Assembly (NCBI GenBank): GCA_033675265.1
Contig: JAUJYZ010000948.1
Location: forward strand, 592,001 to 656,000
Direction of reading: 5' to 3'
Length of the DNA: 64,000 nucleotides
Source: Actinostola sp. cb2023
Lineage: Eukaryota > Cnidaria > Anthozoa > Actiniaria > Actinostolidae
Shown: piece after piece, positions 45,801 to 53,582 of the stretch
Position numbering within the stretch: position 1 is the first letter of the stretch
Layout of the letters: each line of letters begins with the position of its first letter
Notes under the pieces: generated by a model
What the model was told of the DNA's origin: nothing
The model's database searches: none
Seen by the model: the letters and a program-made list of their open reading frames with translations, nothing else
Program-made: the position numbers and the translations under genes

Positions 45801-48290
45801 GCAATCTTTGCATTTTATTGGCTTTCTGAATGGATTATATAAATTACAATCATTCATTGGTAAACTATTCTATGTAGCTGTAGTTATATGGCCACTTTTC
45901 CATTGAAAAGAAGCCCCAAATGTCATGTGTCACATTCTATCAAACATTACTGGAATCGATTCTGTTCAAATGTTCAGTTGTGTTGAGAACATTGCTAGAA
46001 GCATAATATACGATGATGTAGTGAGCAGACACAAAATGGCTCTAGACATCTAGCAAATCAACAAAACACTAGAAACAATGTTGAGAACCATGATAAGCAA
46101 TGCCGAGAACAATATACATGTTGATTTCAAACAGTGGGAAAATTACAAGAAAATATACCGTATTTGCAAGGCTAAAAGATCTCTTCAGTTCCAAGATGGC
46201 TGAATTGAATGAATGAATGCATGAATGAACCTTTCGATTTCTTTGTGTAGGAGATTAAAATTAAAAAAACAATGTTTATTTGTACTTATTTCATTGATAA
46301 TATTATGGTGTAATGCATGGTTGGTTTGAGGGATTTTGTCGAGAAATCATACTGCAGATATGCTGAAGTATACACAAGATAGAATCATTCAGAATATGCT
46401 TTGATGGATTGGTTGAGATAATTTTATCAGAAGCTACATGAACAAGAGCATTGCAGATATAATAAATATCATATCATGAGAGGGGGGGAAACAAGAAAAC
46501 TAGGAAATGTTTTCAATATAAGGAAGAAAGAGAGCAATGAAGGTACTTGTATGAAGCAATGGAAAAAAACATATGGATACGATCTAGAAAAAAATAACAA
46601 CAATAACAACCGCTCCATAAACAAGTTGCATGGAGAATCGTTCATAGGCTTCAAAAATCGATTCATATTCAACAGAAATATCGAACTTTCGCGTGCGTGA
46701 TTGAATGAATAGAATATTTATTTTCGATGGACATAAAATCGTACCGGCCTTTAGCGAAAAGTATAATTTTGTCAAGGAAAAAAAAACACTTACAAACATG
46801 GGCTGTAAAGTATGTTTGTTAGTTTAAAAATATAAAATTCGTGAAAACTCAATGCAATTTATGTCATCGTCTCGAAGGGAATCTTTTTTAGATTTTCAAT
46901 ATTCGATTTAAAATGAGGAAGTGTCCGAGTATATGTCATTCTTATTTTTCTTTCGTATTTTTAGTGAGCAATTCGTCTTGGCTCAAGCAATTTCAATTTG
47001 CTATAGACTAGTGTAGACATATAAATACACTGCAACCAAATCTCCAAAGAGAAGGCAAAAGAACATACATGTACATACACTGATCTCTCATCTAGTTGCC
47101 GGGTGGTATAAAGATCGGTGGAAAACAGCCTGCCTTTTGCCTAAAAAGTATTCTCGAATATTTTGCGATTTCAAAAATGGAGAGAAACAGTTTCAATCAA
47201 GCAAAATGTAGGATTCAGAATGGTTTCTTTCTTGAAAGGCTGCATGAATATAAACCCGGCAATGGATCAAACTAAGAAATAGATATTATTTGTAATTTCA
47301 CAGTCAAAATGCTTTTTTTTTCCAGCCAAAAATAACATTGGTAAACAAAGGTCGAGAAATAAGACTTGTAATTTTTCTAATGCTCTTTCAAAGTAAAGCC
47401 CCAAAAATGGCCGGTGAGGATTTCTTCCAGTAGCAAGGCAAAGAAAAAAAGAATCTTTACAAAATATTTAAATTAGAATCACGAACGTAAAATCGGAAAT
47501 CGAGAAAATAATATTGTGTAATATCCACAAAAATTATGCTAAAAAATACCTTGGACAGTAAGTTTGCTCCCAACTACAAGTTTCCTATTTACTGTAACGA
47601 AGCAGTCTTCGAACGATCGATCGATAATCAACAACATCGGAAATATTATTGATTTGTTCACAGAGATGCCAGGCTGGTAGGATTTAAAAAGGTTAAGCGA
47701 AGATTCTTCGAATTCGAAAGGAAAGGCAATTTGGACAGGCTCGGAAGAGGAACAAGAAAATGCGGCTTGGATAAGTAAGCAAAAGCTTTATTTGAACTTA
47801 TACATAGCTAATAATCGATACCTGCATCACTGGCTGAAATAATTTCATCGGTCCTAGCATGATACCGGGTCTCTTGTCGCTCTGGAAAAAAAAAGAAATG
47901 CAGAATTATAAATTTGAGGGGGTAAACATCGTGTGTTAAAGGTGATTGATGAAACTTCTTGGACGCTATATTATGTTGTAGATTGTTAGCCACAACAGAA
48001 GATGCCCTTTTTTCTACCTTGATATTCTCCGACATATTACTAAGAGTAAGATCTTGTGTTTGGGTCTCAGCCTCGATAGAACTGCCTCTTCCTGAGTTTC
48101 CTGAGTAATAGCTTCGCTTGTATTTCCCAGTTCCACGATACCGCGAAGACGATGATGTAGATATATGCGACCCAGAGTCTGAAATATGGCCGACTATTTC
48201 GCTGGGTGAAGACACTACGGGTCTAGGACTTGAACTCTCACGAAATACAATTCCTTGTTGAGAAAAGTGAATACTAGGAGCACAGCCCAT
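20834..48290 (-). CDS. PDE8: High-affinity cAMP-specific 3',5'-cyclic phosphodiesterase, PDE8 family
   Basis: Hydrolyses cAMP to AMP. In order the protein has an acylated N-terminus ([10 protein letters not shown]: Gly2 myristoylation plus Cys palmitoylation likely), a receiver-like domain, a PAS domain, a linker with IEAPITK, the HD-type catalytic domain and a Ser/Thr-rich tail. The order is that of animal PDE8A/B, including the near-identical first eight residues. The first exon begins at 48290. It either reads through to 47822 or is split by a short intron near 47880-47935. The segment joining it to the exon at 44725-44859 was not found, so at least one short exon is missing from my model. 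The remaining exons are listed in the next two entries and join in frame. About 27 kb of gene carries roughly 3 kb of coding sequence, and the introns are full of minisatellites, MITEs and LINE fragments. PDE8A versus 8B cannot be decided. Confidence 0.94.
21655..21930. repeat. ATC/ATT microsatellite
   Basis: An uninterrupted run of ATC and ATT triplets begins 20 bp upstream (transcriptional sense) of the PDE8 exon at 21561-21637. Confidence 0.9.
22641..22838. mobile_element. Fold-back element with about 75-bp arms
   Basis: GCATCAAGAGTTCCAGAC on the left is inverted at GTCTGGAACTCTTGATGC. The arms continue through AATGCATTGTGAGATTATTA. The loop contains CTTGGGCTCCCTGTG, shared with the fold-back at 4160-4470. 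Confidence 0.75.
23450..23640. repeat. AAT/ATTTTT simple repeats
   Basis: (AAT)n and (TTTTTAT)n flank a segment with TTTATAAATATTTATTATT. This may be the tail of an old retroelement. Confidence 0.5.
23725..23865. mobile_element. Pogo/Tigger-like terminal fragment
   Basis: ACAGTAGAACCCCGCTAACTC, with repeated GCTAACTCGAACTCCCCG wording, resembles pogo-type terminal repeats. The internal region is absent. Confidence 0.5.
24360..26870. repeat. 21-bp minisatellite, TTGTCCACCCTAGAGAGAGGG
   Basis: Degenerate 21-bp units run over 24365-25137, 25205-25590 and 26358-26866, all in one PDE8 intron. Because 21 is a multiple of 3, they create long spurious open frames on both strands with STLERGL or VDNPLSR repeats. 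The array is interrupted by the LINE copy at 25592-26357. Confidence 0.9.
25592..26357 (+). mobile_element. 5'-truncated LINE (reverse transcriptase C-terminus)
   Basis: An intact frame to 26213 encodes the last 200 or so residues of a non-LTR reverse transcriptase. Visible motifs are [39 protein letters not shown] and the terminal [17 protein letters not shown]. This is the Jockey/CR1-type C-terminal layout. The 3' end is a (TATG)n run at 26338-26357, and minisatellite resumes directly on both sides. The intact frame suggests a fairly recent insertion. It lies antisense to PDE8 in an intron. Confidence 0.88.
27530..27980. repeat. AAGAAGCCCATCTCGAAA repeat element
   Basis: Repeated CTCGAAAAGAAGCCC words with TACTGTAAAACCTCAAAAAG at the left and GGTTTAACTGCAATACT at the right suggest a pogo-like element with internally repeated ends. 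Confidence 0.5.
29870..30390. repeat. GCCATGACCGT-type minisatellite
   Basis: Degenerate repeats of CATGACCATGCCATGACTGTG and TGACTTTGTCCATGCCGTGA form about 0.5 kb in a PDE8 intron. The resulting open frames are spurious. Confidence 0.85.
30650..31160 (-). mobile_element. LINE 3' fragment with (TTA)n tail next to a PDE8 exon
   Basis: At 30936-31151 (-) the translation [18 protein letters not shown] matches the C-terminus of CR1/Jockey-type reverse transcriptases. An AATAAAGTCTTTACTATTATT 3' end follows, running into (TTA)n at 30650-30815. That tail directly abuts the acceptor of the PDE8 exon at 30467-30648. The element lies in the same orientation as PDE8. Confidence 0.8.
31286..31568. mobile_element. 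MITE, AGCTAATTGCATAATCG family (copy 1)
   Basis: Terminal inverted repeats TAGCTAATTGCATAATCGTT and a diverged complement flank about 283 bp containing GAAGCTGAGACC and TGACGGTGTTATTTGA. Confidence 0.8.
31836..32133. mobile_element. MITE, same family (copy 2, opposite orientation)
   Basis: This is nearly the reverse complement of copy 1, with both termini intact. The two copies form a large inverted pair around about 270 bp of AT-rich DNA. Confidence 0.8.
32377..32566. repeat. Tandem duplication of about 93 bp
   Basis: Two near-identical copies start GTTACTTGATAGTAACTTC and run to GTATTAACTGATGTACAG. The second has a small internal insertion. Confidence 0.8.
32840..33720. repeat. CAT-rich minisatellite, about 45-48 bp units
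   Basis: About 13 units of CATCAACTGCACTATCGTC plus variable (ATC)n fill 32840-33400 and degrade into CAT/CAC triplets to 33720. It spans most of the intron between PDE8 exons 32677-32784 and 33770-33841. All long frames here are repeat artefacts. Confidence 0.9.
34101..35395 (-). repeat. Tandem array of a PDE8 microexon (about 22 x 60 bp)
   Basis: Read on the minus strand, each full unit is CATCTAG, then a 38-nt exon encoding [12 protein letters not shown], then AAG|GTATTACAG and 22 nt to the next copy. The exon has correct phase for the flanking PDE8 exons (two bases, then 12 codons), and IEAPITKV is a conserved PDE8 motif. A few units are degraded (near 34390-34480, 34760-34810, 35160-35200). 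The first copy in transcript order has lost the AG acceptor (ACTTG instead of TCTAG). Because the unit is 60 bp, unspliced units also read through as 20-residue repeats. Confidence 0.9.
35425..36680. repeat. GGTTACTAGGTTACA minisatellite
   Basis: About 1.25 kb of 15-bp units (TAGGTTACAGGTTAC) with minor variants GGCTACAGG. It lies between the microexon array and PDE8 exon 36729-36777. No coding sequence is visible. Confidence 0.95.
36992..37329. mobile_element. MITE with poly-G and ACTCCCATATA ends
   Basis: GGGGACTCCCATATACAAAG continues with GTTGGGATGCTCGTCGTACC. It is inverted at ACGAGCATCCCAACC with TATATGGGAGTCC. The internal word GGTACCTTTTAGGGGT repeats. Confidence 0.7.
37665..37790. 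mobile_element. MITE copy, GATCAAAATC family (copy 2)
   Basis: GATCAAAATCCAAAGTCTCC and GGAGAATTTAGATTTTGAAC share the core of the copies at 7381 and 43826. The ends are degraded. Confidence 0.55.
38399..39419. mobile_element. Probable non-autonomous piggyBac-like element, about 1 kb
   Basis: The interval begins TTAACCCATTGACTCCC and ends GGAGCGAATGGGTTAA. TTAA duplications flank CCC...GGG inverted termini, the piggyBac signature. The interior has GGCCGAAACCGGCCG and several spurious frames but no transposase motif. It sits in the PDE8 intron between 38192-38230 and 39826-39918. Confidence 0.65.
39590..39870. repeat. Tandem repeat of the PAS exon end and splice donor
   Basis: Four copies (68-79 bp spacing) of TTGATGTATACAAGTGAAGG with a following GGAGG|GTAAGT donor (minus-strand sense). 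The copy joined to the real exon ends at 39826; the others lie downstream in the intron. Confidence 0.8.
40385..40438. repeat. GGAGA microsatellite
   Basis: A purine-only (GAGAG)n run lies in the PDE8 intron 40342-40461. Confidence 0.9.
40717..40978. mobile_element. MITE, AGCTAATTGCATAATCG family (copy 3)
   Basis: This matches copy 1 over almost its whole length, with the right terminus lost after TCATGATTTT. It is in a PDE8 intron. Confidence 0.75.
41080..41501. mobile_element. MITE with TTAAAGTGCCTATGAAACGA ends
   Basis: The right end is TCGTTTCATAGGCACTTTAA. The interior has about 420 bp of unique sequence without coding signal. The termini begin TTAAAGTG like those of the 16424 element, so the two may be distant relatives. 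Confidence 0.75.
41633..41764. repeat. Tandem duplication of about 68 bp
   Basis: Two copies of GGGGTGAAATGGTTTACATG through TTTGCATACTGTA lie between two PDE8 exons. Confidence 0.8.
41950..42970. mobile_element. Nested fold-back element, about 1 kb
   Basis: Outer arms are CTAAGAGGTCACATGACCCC at the left and GGGGTCACATGACCTCTTAG at the right. Inside them AACCCAGTGGTATATTCTGT pairs with ACAGAATATACCCCTGGGTT. Two smaller hairpins occur at 42025-42145 (CCTGGGAACGAAGTCTG arms) and 42765-42915 (CCAGAAATGAAAAG arms). No transposase was seen. Confidence 0.75.
43090..43680. repeat. CAT-rich minisatellite, about 83-bp units
   Basis: Five units of CACTGTCACTATTCCATGAA with ATCATCATC stretches (43090-43520) are followed by degenerate CAT triplets to about 43670, right up to the PDE8 exon at 43691-43746. 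Confidence 0.9.
43826..43962. mobile_element. MITE copy, GATCAAAATC family (copy 3)
   Basis: Left GAAGAGGTTCCTGCAAGAA pairs with right TTCTTGCAGGGAGCCCTTC. The core is TCTCCTTTGAAATTCAAAGA. Confidence 0.65.
43974..44336. mobile_element. MITE with ACAGTGTGTTTCACATGA ends
   Basis: The right end is GCAAAACACACTGT. Inner arms CGAACTTCAAACTTGCTTCC and GGAAGCAAGTTCGAAGTTCG are inverted. Similar AAGTTCGCC wording near 4080 and 8180 may be remnants. Confidence 0.7.
44397..44602. mobile_element. MITE with ATAGAGTCGTTTTCGTATGA ends
   Basis: The right end is TCATACGAAAATGACTCTAT. The interior contains GTACGGTTCGTGCCGTAC and several GATTGGTTGA words. Confidence 0.8.
45180..45570. mobile_element. MITE with ATAGAGACCTTTAGATTC ends
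   Basis: The right end GAATCTAAAGGTCTCTAT and the arms with ACTACGAGCACGAC and GTCGTACTCGTAGT give about 390 bp without an ORF. Confidence 0.8.
45571..47800. other. Long PDE8 5' intron with no assigned exon
   Basis: This should contain one or more short exons linking the MGCAPS exon to the receiver-like exon. Candidate splice-bounded segments near 46792-46800 and 47549-47590 do not fit the phases and were not accepted. A (TTA)n microsatellite lies at 45645-45690 and GAAT repeats at 46205-46230. Confidence 0.4.
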
Positions 48291-48364
48291 GAGGGCTGAA
48301 AACTGTGCTCATTCACAAGCGATAGAAGCAGTCCTTTTGGCTGGTGAAACGATTCCAGAGCCAC

Positions 48365-50994
48365 TCAAACACAAATGAAAATGTCCCTTGCAAGGCAGGA
48401 TTTGAACGTCGACGGGTCTAAAAGCACATCTACAAAAACACAACGTCCCTTGTTCAATACATATGTCGCTTTTTTAAGCGCTTCAAAATCACCCCCAAAT
48501 CCACTCTTTTGCCATGGTAGACTGTAAACTGTTTCCTCAACCCTGAAAGAGTTGATATTCGGTTGGCTAAAGTCTTGTGTGGCTGAATTAAATGTAATGG
48601 AGAGATAGTAAGTAGAAAATCGCACGGACTGTTTTCATGGGAACGGTTCTCTGCTGATGTCAAGCTAGAGCTTTCCTGCTTCGGCCAATCCCCGCTGGGG
48701 CTCTACCCATGTGACCTATTTACATTATGTATTCATTGTAAGTAAAGCAGGGACAGCTGTATTTCTGCAGTAGCATTGTTTATTGTTTGATTGGACGGAA
48801 TAGCCATTTCAACGACTGTGAAATATCGAAAAAGTCCAGTCAGTTCAAAAGAACAATTTAACACAATTTTCTGGTGGCGGAATTTGTTCTGGAATATTTG
48901 GACCAAGACAAATCGTCTGGTTCTAACCTCGGCTACCTTGCTTTAAATGTACACATGCTAAAAACTTAAAACACCGTATATGTTCAGCGAGCTGATGACG
49001 TCAGAACATGGCACCCGTCACTGTGGGATATAATCAATACGAATATTCTGTGTGAATCGGACGAATGACCGGCATACGTAAGTCCAGGTAAGGAACAATG
49101 GCTGCTATCAAGATTTACAATGAATCCGTATTTACTTTGTTGTGCAATTCTTTAATTTGACCAAATTTATCAAATGCAGCTCAAATCCACAGATCAAAGA
49201 GTTATGTCATAGACTCCACACAAAGACTGAAATTAATACTATTAAGTTATTAACTTCATTACAATAGTGTTTCGTCAAAACACAAAAAATACCGAGGTTA
49301 TTGTTTGTTTATTGTTGTTGCTTATGAATTTTCTTTTTCTTACGGGAAACCAGTGAGTGGACGAAAATTGCCGGGGCGCATGCTTTTGCTTCTTGTTGAA
49401 CCAGCATTCAGCAGAGAATAGGTGCTCTTTTCCATGATCTTACAATGTCTTTTGTTTTCTATTGTACTGTTTCATTGGTGCTATCAATTCCGGGTATTAT
49501 TATTATTTAGCAACTAATTAGTTAGTATATAGTACTGTTTACTAGAGTGCAAACACTAAAACCGTGAAATAGTACAATGTCTTTTGTTTTTTTATTGTTT
49601 TATTGGTGCTATTTTGCACTAAACTAGTTTGTACTGTTTCACGGTTTTAGTGTTTGCACTCTACTCTGTTTTCGTTGAAAACGCATCGTTTTTATATATT
49701 GTTCTATATCCTCAAGGGGTCGAAAACAATCAGCTCATTACCAGAAACAATAGGACAACGCAGGTTAGCGGCATTTTATAGTGTGGACGTGGTCTGTTTG
49801 CAATCTAAGGAGAGCTTTTATACGGTACAAATTATATGACACAAATCAATAGTTTTCTAATTCGGTAGCTTAACATATGTAATCAATTTATTCAATTCGG
49901 TAACTTGTTTACTTCAGTAAAACGCCAAGCCAGTTTGCACGGCCTATAACTCTTCGGTTTTAATAGTACAGTGATAACAACAAAACAAAAGTTTGTATAA
50001 GTTCGTATGCATATGCATTTTCATAAAACCAAGAAACCGTGAACTATCGTCACTTCTATTGTATTCTCTTTTCAAAAGAATCCACGAGCGTCAAATGATT
50101 ATAAGTCAAGCTTAAGAGTTTTCACATGTTATTTGAAATGCAGAGTTTGATCCTAGGTTCCTCAGTACTTCCTCAATTAATAAAAATAAGTTATCCCTAT
50201 GACAGATCACCTGATTAAAATTATAACTAACAACCCTTAGCTTCTATAGCGCGCTAACAATAAAGATAATAGAGTACAAACATTTAAACATAAATAGTAC
50301 GCTTGATGAAACCTTACGACTACATTTAACACTAAATAGTACTATTTGACACTAAATAGTGATACATCTATTTCTAGAGTGATTGTAATAAACCCGTGAA
50401 ATAGTTAGTAGACTAATATAAAGTAGACTTTATTTCCATTGTTTTCTTTTGTGAGTATATTTGACTATTATATCGGCCCATTATATCGGAGTAAATTTTA
50501 TTTCACAGGTTTATTTACCCTGCTAGCAGAGGTCTTTTCCAAGACGTTTATAGCCCAGAGAAAATTCCCTCTGCTCGCAGGGTAAGGTTTATTGCAATCA
50601 CTCTATTGTTTTCTATCAGTTTATTTAGTGCTATTTAGTACTATTTAGTGCAAAAACGTTGCACGGTTTTAGTGTTCAGTCTCACTCAAGATTGTACTAA
50701 AATTTCCAGAAACTTCTTCAGTAAATTACGCAATCTTACTCAATCTTACGTAGACTCTAACAACTTTGGTAGTAAATTCTTTGTTAGGGTAACGATTACC
50801 GTTGATTTTCCGAAGTCGAGCCTGAAAACAGTAAAGCCAATTGGAAAAGCCAATCAAATACTCAAAAGTAGCTTGCAAAACATACAGAATCCAGACTGCC
50901 GGAGCACATACGCTTACCATCTCTTCGGCAACAGACCATGAAATGCTTTCAACAGTAACTTCTTCTCTTCTTTCTCGACGGCTTTGGTCGACAT
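48365..50994 (-). CDS. Possible small orphan gene (three exons)
   Basis: Exon 50918-50994 starts ATG (MSTKAVEKEEKKLLLKAFHG) and has a strong donor ATG|GTAAGCG. Exon 50750-50821 follows after TTTTCAG and ends with GTAAGAT. A terminal exon starting after CTCTTTCAG near 48550 encodes VEETVYSLPWQKSGFGGDFE through DIFICV and a stop at 48365. Phases agree, giving about 108 residues. No family is recognised. The exon joins are my proposal and intervening exons are possible. It lies in tandem upstream of PDE8, on the same strand. Confidence 0.3.
48996..49003. promoter_or_regulatory. Perfect CRE palindrome TGACGTCA upstream of PDE8
   Basis: A full CREB/ATF site lies about 700 bp upstream of the PDE8 start codon. 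An 8-bp site can occur by chance, and TGACGTCA-like words also occur in MITEs here. Its link to cAMP feedback is inference. Confidence 0.3.
49543..49664. mobile_element. Fold-back with TAGAGTGCAAACACTAAAAC ends
   Basis: The right end is GTTTTAGTGTTTGCACTCTA. Arms extend through CGTGAAA. It has the same (C)TAGAGTG terminus as the elements at 50377 and 58793. Confidence 0.75.
50377..50608. mobile_element. Fold-back with CTAGAGTGATTG ends
   Basis: TAGAGTGATTGTAATAAACC is inverted at GGTTTATTGCAATCACTCTA. It contains a smaller inner pair CCCTGCTAGCAGAGG and CCTCTGCTCGCAGGG. Confidence 0.65.
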
Positions 50995-51827
50995 TCTGAC
51001 CTAGAGGTAAAACATAAGAGAAGTCAGTTTTGGTCGATCATTTCGCTCTGTGCGTCAGTTTTCTCTAAGTTTTCAATATTGTCAAACTTAACCCTACATT
51101 GACCCTACATTACGCTGCATCGTCCGCTGCATCACAACTAATCTCAGATGCGACCAAAAAATACTTTATTCACAAAAACGGCGGTTACCTTCACAATTTT
51201 CAGACCCAGTTACTGGATTCCAGCTACCCAATGGCATTCACTGAGATTATGTCAACACCAGTTTTTGAGGACATCAATTTACAAGACGACACTAAAGACA
51301 ACTGCGCGGTAGATATGACCGAAATACGACCATGGAAACGACCAACCCAGTTCCAAGGAAGGAGAAGAGAAGAGCGTAGGAACGAGGCTGGGGATTCACA
51401 ATAGAAAATTTGCCACTGATATGAGTCGAGTTCATGCACTGAAGTCACTGAACTGAACTAATCCAGCGAGCTACGACAATAATATTTATTCCATAATAAC
51501 CATTAACGGGCTCCTGATTGTTATTATTATTATTATTGTTGTTGTTGTTGTTGTTATTATTATTGTTTATTATTATAATTATTATTGTTATTATTATTTA
51601 TTATTGTTATTACTAGTATCAGCATTCGAGTAATGTTTTGCGTGTCGTTCTGTTCTGCATTCGTCACTGCACGCGTGCTCGCAAACTCGGGCTTCTGAAT
51701 CGATCAGACCAATCACGAAATGGCTTAGTGATGTCTGATTTCTAGAAATTTAGTTGAAAAAGTAACAAAAACACATAAAATAACGTAATGCTTGCTTTTG
51801 AGCAGATAAAAAAAAAATCGAAAAAAG

Positions 51828-51913
51828 TCCTTCGAGCCGGATTTGAACCAGCGACCTAGGGATTACAGCTTTACCTCTACAGTCCCCCGCTCTGCCAACT
51901 GAGCTATCGAAGG
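51828..51913 (-). tRNA. tRNA-Tyr (anticodon GTA) with 13-nt intron
   Basis: The transcript starts CCTTCGATAGCTCAGTTGGC (acceptor stem, A box) and ends GGTTCAAATCC plus GGCTCGAAGGA (B box, acceptor stem). The seven-base acceptor stem CCTTCGA/TCGAAGG is perfect. The anticodon arm is GGGGA-CTGTAGA, then a 13-nt intron, then TCCCT. GTA decodes tyrosine, and tRNA-Tyr genes commonly carry an intron at this position. Mature length is 73 nt. A T6 pol III terminator follows within a few bases. Confidence 0.93.
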
Positions 51914-52687
51914 TCTCCGTTGATATAAAATTCGAAAATACTCGTTATAAAGCTTAGGTTAATGTTGGGTGTAGTATTTCACTAAAATGACATTTGTATT
52001 TTAATAGTTTTTCTACCAATTCATCCAATTCATCTTGATTCAACTTTCTCAGGCGTCGGTTAAATTCCTTGCGCGAGTTATTTTTTATTAGCACCCAGGT
52101 TCCTGTCTCCAGTCAAGAAAACGCCAGGAAACTCCCGGGAAAACTGGAACTGAATTTGTCCGTTTCTGTCCCGCAGCCAGTAAGATGAAATGCAATTTCA
52201 AAGACACGTCAAAAAACAGTCAATACGAGTATACAGAGATATCAATTTTACAATTTTACAATTTAATGGCGCAAATGCACAGGAAGCCCAATTCAATATG
52301 TTCTTCAAGGCAAAATTAAAAGAGTAGCCTGGAGCGTCACCAACCTCGAAAATTTAAAAAAATACCAATCCGTGAACACTTTACACCCGGTACTCATGGA
52401 CTAACAATTACCCTAAAATACCATCTGATCGCTCCCCAGGATACTGCTATTAAGAGGGAACGCGAATTGTTCCAAGTTTCATACCCTAACCAAGAGACCA
52501 TTAAGAAAGTCGATCTTACGTATAACGACTATAACCCCAGGCATAACCCAATGTCCGAACAGTGTCCGCATGATAATCCGCGCTGAGGCTATTTTTAGCC
52601 TGTGTTTCTATTTTTAGCCTCACACGGTGATTGGCTGGATTTCGGCGAAGGCCTTGCATGCCAATGGAGCCGGTACAGGACCCATTG

Positions 52688-52968
52688 AAAAATCGATTAC
52701 ATATGAAGTGAATAGTGGGATGGTTCAGTATTTTGTGAATTGAGCTTCGCATTTGCGAGTTATAAAGGTTTGAAATCGTGATATGGTAATTCAGTGACGT
52801 CAACGCAGGCATCATTTATTATACAAAAGCGCCCCTTTGCAAATTACTGACATTTTTAACTGGCAAATAGTTATTCTACAACTTACATATTAAAATGATG
52901 TTAAAACTTTTTTTTCTATTTTAGAAAAGAGTGCTACTTGAAAAATATAAATAAGTTACGGCAAATTC
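52688..52968. mobile_element. Truncated copy of the 16424 MITE
   Basis: AATCGATTACATATGAAGTG through AATAGTGGGATGGTTCAGT and on to ATAAATAAGTTACGGCAAA matches the left half and core of the element at 16424. The right arm is missing. Confidence 0.75.
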
Positions 52969-53439
52969 CTTGCGTTGAATTAGCGCTATTGTTTCTCTGC
53001 CGTCGGTCATCACGTCCGGGCCGTCCTCGATTCTTAGAGTCCCTATCTTCGTGTCGACGCGAACTTGAGGCTTATTCTGAGCAATGTCAGTGTTCTTTGC
53101 CTTGATAAACATTGAGATTTATTTATTTATTTATTTATTTATTTGTTTTTAATACAAACAAAAGAAGGGCTGTGCCGACATTGCATCACCCACCAAGAAT
53201 TCTACGAAAGCAAGAATGTTTGAAGGACCGTTTCACACCAGATTACTAGTGGCGTCAAGTCATTGAACGTGCAGAAATGCAACACTTGCACACGCGCACT
53301 TCTTACTGCATTCTATACTATTCTAAAACACCCATTCATCTCCCTAGGTGCGAACCAAAGTAAGAATAAAGTAAAATTACTACTCGACAAAACTGTTCAA
53401 ACGGGCAAAAGAAATTTTGTCGCTTTTAATGAATACTGT

Positions 53440-53582
53440 ATTTCCTCGATTAAGCGCCCCCCTCGATTAAGCACCCCCCTTGCACACAAAATTTGAAATA
53501 ACCCTCCCCCCTCGATTAAGCGCCCCCCTTGCACACAAAATTTGAAATAAACGCCCCCCTCGATTAAGCGCCCAAAAACCGG
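53440..53582. repeat. CTCGATTAAGCGCCCCCC repeats
   Basis: Four copies of CTCGATTAAGCGCCCCCCT are interleaved with TTGCACACAAAATTTGAAAT. This is probably an amplified transposon end. Confidence 0.75.

Noticed and set aside
47549..47590. Splice-bounded 42-nt segment that could be the missing PDE8 exon
   Set aside because: Its phase does not carry the frame into the exon at 44725-44859 and the peptide does not resemble the expected PDE8 segment.
51099..51404. 101-residue plus-strand frame starting MTLHYAASSAASQ
   Set aside because: It has a possible acceptor (AATTTTCAG) near 51203 but no upstream exon, motif or phase partner that I could find.
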